Shown piece by piece: positions 17,472 to 25,129 of a DNA stretch of 64,000 nt. Origin of the DNA: Chitinophaga varians (GTDB taxonomy: Bacteria > Bacteroidota > Bacteroidia > Chitinophagales > Chitinophagaceae); assembly GCF_014529945.1 (NCBI RefSeq), contig NZ_JACVFB010000001.1, positions 310,001-374,000 of the forward strand, written 5' to 3'. The translations under genes and the position numbers were made by a program. Below the pieces are notes generated by a model that did no database searches, was not told where the DNA came from, and saw only the letters and a list, made by a program, of their open reading frames with translations. Each line of letters starts with the position of its first letter. The stretch's first letter is position 1.

Positions 17472-18134
17472 TTTGGCATCTTCTGCCGCTACTTTTTTCC
17501 TTCTTTCCAGTTCCTCGGTGGAAGGTGGTTTCGCTTCAATAGCCCGTGTATGCAATGCTCCGGCAGCTTCGTAGGTAGTGAGGATCACCCCGGTGGAAGT
17601 AGGGGTAGCGTCTGTGAGTTTCCAGCTACCGGGAAGTGTGCCGTCCTCAAACAGGCGCTTGCCCGAACCGATGGTGACAGGGTGGAGCCACAAATGCGCG
17701 ATATCTACCAACTGATGTTTCAGTAATGTCTGTGTCAGCTGGCTGCTGCCGTAGACTTGTAAATCAGGGCCCCCGGTTTTTTTCAACGCTTGCAGTTGCG
17801 CCACCACATCATCGGTAATCAGCGTTGAATGTTGCCATGGCAACGGAATATCATGATGCGAGACGACAAACTTCTCTGCGCTGTTGAATTTTTTACCGAT
17901 AGGATCGTCATAATGCGGCCAGTGGGCAGCAAAAATATCGTAGGTGCGTCTGCCCAGTAACAAATCGAAAGGCTGACTCATTACATCGGTCAGCTTCTCG
18001 TGCAGGATATCGTCTCCGAAAGGAGCCACCCAGCCACCCCATTGAAATTTGCCGGAGGTATCTTCCTGCGGCCCACCGGGTGATTGTATCACGCCATCCA
18101 GCGTAATAAAATTTATGATGATGATCTTTCGCAT
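17466..18134 (-). CDS. Dihydrofolate-reductase-like (RibD C-terminal) family protein
   Basis: The 222-residue protein has the RibD_C fold, with an N-terminal strand RKIIIINFITLDGV, LLGRRTYDIFAAHWP, and VYGSSQLTQTLLKHQLVD for the NADPH site. These stand-alone members (YyaP/YwjB type) are putative reductases of unknown substrate. I chose ATG 18134 because the frame to 18182 adds 16 residues upstream of the first beta strand. It has a C-terminal tail of about 30 charged residues after the fold. Confidence 0.85.
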   Translation of the reverse strand: MRKIIIINFITLDGVIQSPGGPQEDTSGKFQWGGWVAPFGDDILHEKLTDVMSQPFDLLLGRRTYDIFAAHWPHYDDPIGKKFNSAEKFVVSHHDIPLPWQHSTLITDDVVAQLQALKKTGGPDLQVYGSSQLTQTLLKHQLVDIAHLWLHPVTIGSGKRLFEDGTLPGSWKLTDATPTSTGVILTTYEAAGALHTRAIEAKPPSTEELERRKKVAAEDAKL

Positions 18135-18223
18135 AACATCTGAATTTGTACTACAAAAATACAGGAGGTAGTTAACCTGCATACTGTGTAAATGCGACTT
18201 TTTGAGGGTGGGATTACGGCAGT

Positions 18224-19444
18224 TTACAGCAGTGCTATTTTACGCAGCACTTGTTGTTTCTCTATGGGGGAGCGGGCCAGCGACAAGGCCTGTCGAAGGC
18301 AGGCGGCCGCTTTGTCCGGTTGGATATTTTTATACAGCTCGCCTAACAACACAAAATAAAAATGATTGTTGGTCAGCGGAATTTTTTCCGCTTCATCGAT
18401 GGCTGTTTGTGCTCCGTGTACTTTGTAAACGGCATAGGCGCGGTTCAGCGCTACGGCGGGGGAGAAGTTCACCTGTAGCAGCTGATCATACAGCTGTAGG
18501 ATGTCCTGCCATTTCTCAGGTGTGTCCGTCTGCTGGCAATGCCGGTAAGCGATACCGGCTTCGAGATGATAAGAGGTTAGTTGTCCGCCTTGCGCAGAAC
18601 GTTCGAGGTAACGAACACCCTGATGAATCAGTGCCTGGTCCCATTGGGAATTGTCCTGTTCTTCATAGAGCACCAGCGACGTTTCGTCGTTTTGGCGTGC
18701 TTCAAACCGGGAGGCATGAAAACACATCAGGGCAATCAATGCGTTGGTAGCAGGCAGACTGGTTTTCTCGTAATCGGCCAACATCAGCCCCAGCCGCAGC
18801 GCTTCGAGGCACAGCTCCTGTTGCAGCACGCGACTTTGAGTGCCCGAATAATATCCTTCGTTAAACAACAGATAAATGACATGCAGTACATTATCGAGTC
18901 GTTCGGCGAGCATGTTCTCCGGGGGCATCTCCAGTTTTATCTGTGCGGTCCGGAGTTTTTCCTTCGCCCGGAACAGTCTTTTATTGATGGTTTCTTTACT
19001 GGTGAGAAAGGCTTCTGCAATTTCGTCGATGCCAAATCCGCAGAGTATGCGTAACGCCAGTCCTATCTGGCTTTCGCTGGCGATAGCCGGATTGCATATG
19101 GCGAAAATCATTTGCAGCTGGCTGTCCCGTATATGTTGGTCGGAGAAATCGAGCGTCTCTTCTGATGCCTGACCTGCTTTGATGGCGGGCATTACTTTTT
19201 CTTCATAGATTTTGTTGCGCCGAAAGTGGTACAACGTTTTTTGTCGCGCTACGGCGTAGAGCCATGCAGCAGGATTATCGGGTACCCCTTTCAGGCCCCA
19301 TGTTTCTGCTGCCACGAGGAATGTTTCACTGACAATGTCTTCCGCTGTTTCGATATGCTGCAATCCAAAACGGTGACTGATGACTGCCACCATGCGGGAG
19401 AATTCCTGTTGAAATAATTGTTTTAGTGAAGGTGCTGCTTCCAT
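18224..19444 (-). CDS. ECF sigma factor, ECF42/SigJ-like with C-terminal TPR-like domain
   Basis: The 406-residue protein has sigma region 2 at about 10-80 (AEDIVSETFLVAAETW), region 4 at about 110-165 (LCGFGIDEIAEAFLTSKETINKR in part), and then a long helical C-terminal domain of about 220 residues. That extension and the neighbouring DGPF/YCII gene are the marks of ECF42 sigma factors, which have no classical anti-sigma factor. The C-terminal domain is thought to serve as the control element. The gene ends the minus-strand set with YCII and DoxX-like genes. Confidence 0.88.
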   Translation of the reverse strand: MEAAPSLKQLFQQEFSRMVAVISHRFGLQHIETAEDIVSETFLVAAETWGLKGVPDNPAAWLYAVARQKTLYHFRRNKIYEEKVMPAIKAGQASEETLDFSDQHIRDSQLQMIFAICNPAIASESQIGLALRILCGFGIDEIAEAFLTSKETINKRLFRAKEKLRTAQIKLEMPPENMLAERLDNVLHVIYLLFNEGYYSGTQSRVLQQELCLEALRLGLMLADYEKTSLPATNALIALMCFHASRFEARQNDETSLVLYEEQDNSQWDQALIHQGVRYLERSAQGGQLTSYHLEAGIAYRHCQQTDTPEKWQDILQLYDQLLQVNFSPAVALNRAYAVYKVHGAQTAIDEAEKIPLTNNHFYFVLLGELYKNIQPDKAAACLRQALSLARSPIEKQQVLRKIALL

Positions 19445-19494
19445 AACAGGGCGCCACCTGCCCGCAAGGCAGGTGGCGATAAAATTGTTTACGA

Positions 19495-19833
19495 TTACAT
19501 ATACAAAGGCCTGATCTCTACGCTGCCGCCCATCTCTACGGCAGGGCAGCCATGAGCCAGGGTGGTGGCCGCTTCCAGGTCTTCGGCCTTCACGATGATA
19601 AAGCTACCGAGTATTTCCCGGACTTCCACAAAAGGGCCGTCGGTCACCACGCCACCGGACTTCAATACCTTGCCTTCCAGCGACAGGCGAGGGCCATGGC
19701 TGGACAGTTTGTCCTGTGCCACGATACCATTAACCCAGTCTTTCCATTTCTGTGCCAGGGCCTGCATCTCGCTGGGGGAAGCATTACTATAATCGTAGCT
19801 GGGCTGGCGGAATAATAACATGAACTCTTTCAT
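19495..19833 (-). CDS. YCII-related DGPF-domain protein
   Basis: The 112-residue protein contains the diagnostic TDGPF motif, then an EILGSFIIVKAEDLEAA strand-helix and a final SVEIRPL strand. This ferredoxin-like fold is found next to ECF42 sigma factors in many bacteria. Its biochemical role is unresolved. The ATG at 19833 (MKEFMLLF) replaces a TTG at 19845. The sigma factor gene starts 50 nt downstream on the same strand. Confidence 0.88.
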   Translation of the reverse strand: MKEFMLLFRQPSYDYSNASPSEMQALAQKWKDWVNGIVAQDKLSSHGPRLSLEGKVLKSGGVVTDGPFVEVREILGSFIIVKAEDLEAATTLAHGCPAVEMGGSVEIRPLYM

Positions 19834-19942
19834 CGGATCATTCAATTAAAGTGATGTAAAAAGATAACATACATAGGATGACTGGAAAATGAAAAATTGG
19901 ACATCTTTTAAAAAAAATAATTTCCGGTAGATAAACATACAA

Positions 19943-20344
19943 TTATTCCGGCATGTTTGTTAAGGCGGTAATTCTTCTGTTAGCAGGCCTCAGATACCAG
20001 GATAGCACGATGAGTACCACGAAAATGCTCTGCGCGGTCACCGCTGTCAGCCCATCACCACTTACGAGATGGGAGATCACGGCGCCGGTCATCAGAAAAA
20101 AGAACCCGGCATAAGCCCATTCCTTCACCAGCGTCATCCGGGGCATCAGCAGCGCCGTAACGCCCAATAGTTTCCAGGTGCCCAATATGGTCATTACGTA
20201 AACAGGATACCCCAGATGAATGATACCCTGTGTATTCCAGGGAGCGCGCATCAGTTGAGCAATACCACCGGAGAGCATGCCGGCGGCCAGTAAACCGGTA
20301 GTGGTCCAATAGGCGATGTTCCGGCCCTTAACATTTGATTGCAT
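19943..20344 (-). CDS. DoxX-like family membrane protein
   Basis: The 133-residue protein has four predicted membrane helices. The arrangement TTGLLAAGMLSGGIAQL, then LGTWKLLGVTALLMPR, is typical of DoxX-like proteins. Their role in Bacteroidota is not established. It precedes the YCII gene by about 110 nt on the same strand, so it may be part of the ECF regulon rather than of one transcript. Confidence 0.8.
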   Translation of the reverse strand: MQSNVKGRNIAYWTTTGLLAAGMLSGGIAQLMRAPWNTQGIIHLGYPVYVMTILGTWKLLGVTALLMPRMTLVKEWAYAGFFFLMTGAVISHLVSGDGLTAVTAQSIFVVLIVLSWYLRPANRRITALTNMPE

Positions 20345-20469
20345 AATGAAATAATTTTTGTTTCATCAGTATGATGACTGAGGGGCAGAGAATGAGACAG
20401 GGGAGGGAAGGTTTTTTGTTAATACAGATCGGTTTACGGGAATAGGGGATTTAGCGGAGCCGTGAGCCC

Positions 20470-20477
20470 TACTTTCG
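20470..20477 (+). promoter_or_regulatory. -7 box ahead of the AlbA-type regulator
   Basis: TACTTTCG fits the TAnnTTTG pattern with one change and lies 19 nt before the ATG at 20497. No good -33 TTTG is seen at 19-21 nt upstream. Confidence 0.4.
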
Positions 20478-20496
20478 CGCCTTATCCAGTATTGTT

Positions 20497-21876
20497 ATGC
20501 CTGAACAACAAAATATTGAATATAAGACATCCTGGAGGGATGAACACCTGAAATGGATCTGTGGTTTTGCAAATGCCCAGGGAGGTAGAATATTTATCGG
20601 TTTTGACGATAAGGGAATGGTAGTGGGAGTAGACGATTATCGAAAGCTGATGGATGAAATACCTAATAAGACTGTGAACCATCTGGGGCTGGTAGTGGAT
20701 GTTAACCTTCATCAGCGGGAACACCATTATTATATTGAGATTGTCGTCCCGGTAAGCACAGTGCCTATTGCCTATCATGGTGTTTATCACTATCGTAGCG
20801 GCAGTACCAGGCAGGAACTGAAGGGAATTGCGTTGCAGAACCTGTTACTGAAAAAGATCGGTAAGAAATGGGAGGAGTTACCCGTGGAGGGAGCCACCAT
20901 AGAGGATTTTGACCGGGAAACGATCGATGTTTTTCTTCGAAAAGCCCGGATGAAAGAGCGAATACCGGCAGAAGCGTTAACCCTGGACACCCTCTCCTTG
21001 CTGAAAAAGCTGGAGCTGATGGCGCCAACAGGAGACTTCTCCCACGCCGCGCTGTTATTGTTCGGAAAACGTCTGGGAAGAGTTTCCATTACAGCGAGCT
21101 TTAAGATTGGTAGATTCGGCAAGTCAAACCATGACCTGTTGTTTCATGACATGATAGAAACCAATATTTTCAGCATGGCTGACAGTGTGATGGAGTTACT
21201 GGACCGGAAGTATCTTATCCGGCCTATATCTTATCAGGGACTACAACGGTTGGAGCCTTTGGAGTATCCCGAAGAAGCGCTTAGAGAAGCGATCTGTAAT
21301 GCCATCATACACAGGGACTATTCGAGTACATATACTTTCCTCCGCGTGTTCGATGACCGTTTACATCTCTGGAACCCAGGTAATCTCCCTGAAGAATTAA
21401 AAATCGATGCATTAAGGGAAAACCACTCGTCTTATCCCAGAAACAGAAATATCGCTAATATATTCTATAAAGCTGGTTACATCGAGTCGTGGGGAAGGGG
21501 TATTAACAGAATTGTGGAGGCTTGTGTGGAGGCTGGGCTGCCAGAGCCGGTGATGGTGGAGGAACAGGGTGGCTTTAGTATTGTGTTCTATAAAGATACC
21601 TATACAATTGAAAATCTGAGGAGGTTAGGTTTGGAAGATCGTCAGGTGAAGGCGCTTATGTTCATAAAGGAGCATCTTCAGATAAGTAATAAACAATATC
21701 AGGATTACTTTTCGGTATCTAAACGGACTGCAACGTCAGATCTGCAAGCATTGCTGTTAAAGCAGTTGATTAAAAAGGTGGGTTCAACCGGTAGAGGTAC
21801 CTTTTATGTACTATCGAAACCTAAAGGGGCAATTAAGGGTGCTAAAGGGGCAATAAAGGGGCAAAATAGGCCTTAA
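20497..21876 (+). CDS. AlbA_2 / HATPase_c_4 putative transcriptional regulator
   Basis: The 459-residue protein matches the COG2865 type. Residues about 1-115 form the Schlafen AlbA_2 DNA-binding-like domain (FANAQGGRIFIGFDDKG). Residues about 250-370 form a GHKL-like ATP-binding segment (LREAICNAIIHRDYSS, GRGINRIVEACVEAG). Residues about 380-440 form a winged helix. The tail is low complexity (GAIKGAKGAIKG), encoded by repeats of AAAGGGGCAA that run past the stop codon. Its targets are unknown and it stands alone on the plus strand. Confidence 0.82.
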   Translation: MPEQQNIEYKTSWRDEHLKWICGFANAQGGRIFIGFDDKGMVVGVDDYRKLMDEIPNKTVNHLGLVVDVNLHQREHHYYIEIVVPVSTVPIAYHGVYHYRSGSTRQELKGIALQNLLLKKIGKKWEELPVEGATIEDFDRETIDVFLRKARMKERIPAEALTLDTLSLLKKLELMAPTGDFSHAALLLFGKRLGRVSITASFKIGRFGKSNHDLLFHDMIETNIFSMADSVMELLDRKYLIRPISYQGLQRLEPLEYPEEALREAICNAIIHRDYSSTYTFLRVFDDRLHLWNPGNLPEELKIDALRENHSSYPRNRNIANIFYKAGYIESWGRGINRIVEACVEAGLPEPVMVEEQGGFSIVFYKDTYTIENLRRLGLEDRQVKALMFIKEHLQISNKQYQDYFSVSKRTATSDLQALLLKQLIKKVGSTGRGTFYVLSKPKGAIKGAKGAIKGQNRP

Positions 21877-21905
21877 AGGGGCAATAAAGGGGCAAAAGGG
21901 GCCAA
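21822..21905 (+). repeat. AAAGGGGCAA repeats at the 3' end of the regulator gene
   Basis: About six copies of AAAGGGGC(A/C)A with short spacers lie between 21822 and 21905. The first three encode the GAIKG tail, the stop codon TAA (21874-21876) sits at the edge of the fourth, and the rest follow the gene. Slippage here would change the protein's C-terminus. Confidence 0.75.
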
Positions 21906-21924
21906 TTAATTAAATCCTTTTCTA

Positions 21925-22296
21925 TTATTCCTTACGCCAACGATGCCCGCAATACCTGCATTGGCATGCTTGCGGTGTTCTGGCCAGCCTATCGCATTGG
22001 GGGCAGCGATTGAAGAATATCTTGTCACCATATCGGTACTGTATCCGCATGGCTACTTCCAATTCAAACTTATCGATGCCATCTTCCAGCAATGTCTGCA
22101 CGGTTTCATTCTCTGTTATCCAGCCCGCCTCCCGATAATGCCGGGTAAGGGTATCGTTGGTCTGGTAGCTCTCCCTGAGTTTTTTGTATTTGTAGATGCG
22201 CAGGGTACAGTCAACGATCAACCCTATTTTACTTTCCATCAGGGTACTATAGTATTTCAGGATATATTGTACGGTGTCGGGATGCATGATCATCAT
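21925..22296 (-). CDS. Unknown protein with C-terminal zinc ribbon
   Basis: The 123-residue protein is mostly helical and charged. It ends in a probable zinc ribbon, CPQCDRLARTPQACQCRYCGH, whose first (CPQC) and last (CRYC) pairs are suited to hold zinc. No family is recognised. Its ATG overlaps the stop of the AraC gene by 4 nt, so translation is coupled. I would expect it to act with, or be controlled by, that regulator, but no function follows from sequence. The start has two close alternatives (ATGATGATCATG). Confidence 0.7.
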   Translation of the reverse strand: MMIMHPDTVQYILKYYSTLMESKIGLIVDCTLRIYKYKKLRESYQTNDTLTRHYREAGWITENETVQTLLEDGIDKFELEVAMRIQYRYGDKIFFNRCPQCDRLARTPQACQCRYCGHRWRKE

Positions 22297-23255
22297 TTGA
22301 GCAGCCCCATGGGCGTAATACCGAACTTCTTTTTAAACGCCCGGTGGAAATGTTGCGGATGCGTATAGCCGAGGCCGTAGGCGATTTCGGAAATATTATG
22401 TTCTCCCTGTAATATCTGTTCGCGGGCGACTGCCAGTCTTTCGTTGCTGACAAAAGCGAAAACACTTTGTCCGAACAATAACCGGAAACCTTTTTTAAGC
22501 TTGAATTCATTCAGTCCGCATACGCGTGACAGCTCGGCCAGAGAAGGAGGGTAGGCCAGGTGTTCCAGGAGGTATTGCCGGGCATGATGTAGTCGCTCAC
22601 GGTCGGCGGTACGGAGCGCATCCGCGCCGGCTGGTTTATGGGCAGCCAGTAATGCCTCGCATTGCAGGCCGAACAACTGTAGTATCTGTGTTTCAAAATG
22701 CAACCGCTTCAGCCCCTGCGGAAGAGGGCTTTCCCATAGGTGGTCCAGGGTGTGCTGCAACCGTGGCGTGAAGTAGGCCGTTGGCGAATGCACGACAAAT
22801 GGAGTGCCCTTTGCTATCCTATCTGTCAGATGGTGTAACTCCGGGGCGTAGCTGTCGAGCAGCGCTATCATTCTCTCCGGTTTGATATGCACGCCCAGAT
22901 TGCGAAAGCCTTTGTTATCGGCCAGTTCATTTTTCTCCCAGGATTGGGGATTGAACAGCAGGTTGGCGTATCCCTGTGTGAACAGCTGGCGTGATATCAG
23001 TCCTTCATGGGTTTGGTATAGTTGTCCTGACATCACAAAATTGAGCTCCACGAAAGTCTTCTCGTTATAATGCTGCCAGGAGAACTCCGGGGGACCGGCC
23101 ACCACGCTGCCGTCTGCGATGGCCATATCCTCGCAGAGGACGAACCTGCCACTACCGTCTATGTCCGGCATCGGCAAACGGTACTGATGTACTTCTCCCT
23201 GAGGGATCAGGAAGGCGTCTCTGAAAGCGGCGTTATGGTTTGCAGAGGATTGCAT
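22293..23255 (-). CDS. AraC-family regulator (PchR-like)
   Basis: The 320-residue protein has an N-terminal sensing region and a C-terminal AraC DNA-binding domain from about 225 (LAELSRVCGLNEFKLKKGF in the first HTH; ISEIAYGLGYTHPQHFHRAF in the second). The LKKGFR-LFGQSVF pattern is typical of the PchR group, whose members often control siderophore uptake, although the regulated gene is not evident here. It is divergent from the FAD monooxygenase (104 nt apart) and coupled to the zinc-ribbon gene downstream. Confidence 0.88.
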   Translation of the reverse strand: MQSSANHNAAFRDAFLIPQGEVHQYRLPMPDIDGSGRFVLCEDMAIADGSVVAGPPEFSWQHYNEKTFVELNFVMSGQLYQTHEGLISRQLFTQGYANLLFNPQSWEKNELADNKGFRNLGVHIKPERMIALLDSYAPELHHLTDRIAKGTPFVVHSPTAYFTPRLQHTLDHLWESPLPQGLKRLHFETQILQLFGLQCEALLAAHKPAGADALRTADRERLHHARQYLLEHLAYPPSLAELSRVCGLNEFKLKKGFRLLFGQSVFAFVSNERLAVAREQILQGEHNISEIAYGLGYTHPQHFHRAFKKKFGITPMGLLK

Positions 23256-23359
23256 GATTACAAATGTAGGATGAAACAGTTACAAAAATGGTACTTATTT
23301 ATCCGTTTTATGCACCCCGTCCCGTCGCTGAACCGGCAATTTTGTGAAAACATTTTTTC

Positions 23360-24997
23360 ATGACAACACAACATCAGCTGCAGGTACCGGTATTGATTGC
23401 CGGTGGCGGTATTACCGGTCTTTCGGCCGCTTTATTTCTTTTACAACAGGGCATCCGGCCGTTGCTGGTGGAACGTCACCGCGGTACGTCCATCCACCCG
23501 AGGGCGCGCGGTTTTGACATCCGTACCATGGAGCTGTTCCGGGAGCTGGGCATCGGCGAGGCGGTACGGGAAGCTGGTAAAGCACTGGGGCCGGCCTGGG
23601 GCGTGTTACGGGCGGACACACTGACGGCAGCGTTAAAGGACCTGAAGCCCAGGGAAGGGGGACGTATCACTTATCCCAGTCAGCTGAAGGGGCTGGAAAG
23701 CCTGGCGGCGCTGACGCCGGAAACCGGCGCCCGTTGTACACAGGACCTCGCAGAGCCGGTACTGCGCGCAGCCGCGGAGGAGCGGGGGGCGGACCTGTTG
23801 TTTTACACCGAGATGATTTCTTTTTCGCAGGATGACAACGGCGTGAAAGCGGTACTGCGCGACCGGGAAACAGGCGAGACCACTATCGTGACGGCAGACT
23901 ATCTCATTGCCGCTGACGGCGCCGGAAGCCCGGTCAGACAACAATTACAGCTCCCGGTTACCGGTCCGGGCGTGCTGGCCGATTTCCTCAATATCTATTT
24001 CGAAGCCGATATGGCTGAACTGGTGCTGGATCGGGAGTTCAGCATCTGTATCATCGACACGCCCGGCATCATCGGTTTTGTGACGGCCATTAATAACAGC
24101 GACCGCTGGGTGTATCAGCTGCGGTACTATCCCGAAAATGGGGAGCGGGTAGAAGACTATACGGAAGAAAGGCTGGTCCATCTATTGCATACCGCACTGG
24201 GCATGCCTGAACTGCCTATGCGTATCCTGAGCGTACTGCCGTGGGAGATGACTGTCCGCGTGACAGACACCATGCAGCGCGGCCGCATCTTCCTCGCCGG
24301 CGATGCCGCGCATGTGATGACGCCCTACGGCGGCAAAGGCGCCAATACAGGCATCCAGGACGCGCAGAACCTGGCCTGGAAAATAGCGGCGGTGTTAAAA
24401 GGTCATGCCGCCCCCTCACTGCTGGGATCCTATACCACGGAGCGGCAGCCGATAGGCCTGTTCAATGCCCTGTCTTCAGCAAAGCTGGCAGATGAACGCG
24501 GCATCCTGAAAGAGAAAGAGATCATGCAGCGAATGGCAGCAGCGCCACCAAAGGACGGTGAGGCGATAAAGGAGCAGGAGATGACGCTGACGCAAAACAT
24601 ACGCACACTGATCGGGATACCGGATTATCAATACCCGGTGACCGTGGCCTCGGAATGTCCGCCGGCGCCGGCTGAAAAAGTGCTGTATGGCCTTCCTGGT
24701 ACAAGGGTGCCGCATCTGTGGCTGGATGAAGCCCGTAAACAATCCACCCTCGATCTGCTGAAAGGACGCTTCACGCTTTTTGTGCATGGCGATACCGCAC
24801 CCTGGCAGGAGGCGCTGAATGAACACGCTGTTTTCGTACGGGTGTTCCCGTTGGCCGGCAATATAGTGGCGCAGTGGGAAGAAGCTACCGGCGCTATGCC
24901 CGGCGATGCGCTGCTCGTAAGGCCCGACGGCTTCGTTGCCTGGAGAGGCAACGTGGAAAAAGCCGCTCAGCTGCCACTGAAGGAACTGCTGTCATAA
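23360..24997 (+). CDS. FAD-dependent monooxygenase (PheA/TfdB/UbiH class A)
   Basis: The 545-residue protein has an N-terminal FAD-binding site (VLIAGGGITGLSAALFL), a DG-type motif in YLIAADGAGSPVR, and the GD motif RIFLAGDAAHVMTPYGG that binds the FAD ribityl chain. A C-terminal thioredoxin-like domain (about 440-545) is common in aromatic hydroxylases and polyketide-tailoring enzymes. It would hydroxylate an aromatic or related substrate using NAD(P)H and oxygen. The divergent AraC gene is a plausible regulator. Confidence 0.9.
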   Translation: MTTQHQLQVPVLIAGGGITGLSAALFLLQQGIRPLLVERHRGTSIHPRARGFDIRTMELFRELGIGEAVREAGKALGPAWGVLRADTLTAALKDLKPREGGRITYPSQLKGLESLAALTPETGARCTQDLAEPVLRAAAEERGADLLFYTEMISFSQDDNGVKAVLRDRETGETTIVTADYLIAADGAGSPVRQQLQLPVTGPGVLADFLNIYFEADMAELVLDREFSICIIDTPGIIGFVTAINNSDRWVYQLRYYPENGERVEDYTEERLVHLLHTALGMPELPMRILSVLPWEMTVRVTDTMQRGRIFLAGDAAHVMTPYGGKGANTGIQDAQNLAWKIAAVLKGHAAPSLLGSYTTERQPIGLFNALSSAKLADERGILKEKEIMQRMAAAPPKDGEAIKEQEMTLTQNIRTLIGIPDYQYPVTVASECPPAPAEKVLYGLPGTRVPHLWLDEARKQSTLDLLKGRFTLFVHGDTAPWQEALNEHAVFVRVFPLAGNIVAQWEEATGAMPGDALLVRPDGFVAWRGNVEKAAQLPLKELLS

Positions 24998-25129
24998 GTG
25001 AACAGTAGTTGTTCGAATCTGAACATAGATGTAAATTTTATTATTTGTATTATTTTGATATTTAGTAGTTGATATCATGGTTTCTTTTTTGGTGGGCAGG
25101 TATCGTTTTTAGGTATAAATTCCCCTGCC

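Noticed and set aside
18202-18750. Plus-strand frame of 182 codons
   Set aside because: It is antisense to the ECF sigma factor and has skewed composition (many Arg, Pro).
20497-21876. AlbA/Schlafen-type protein as an anti-phage defence gene
   Set aside because: The domain set is that of ordinary transcriptional regulators, and there are no defence, nuclease or phage genes nearby.
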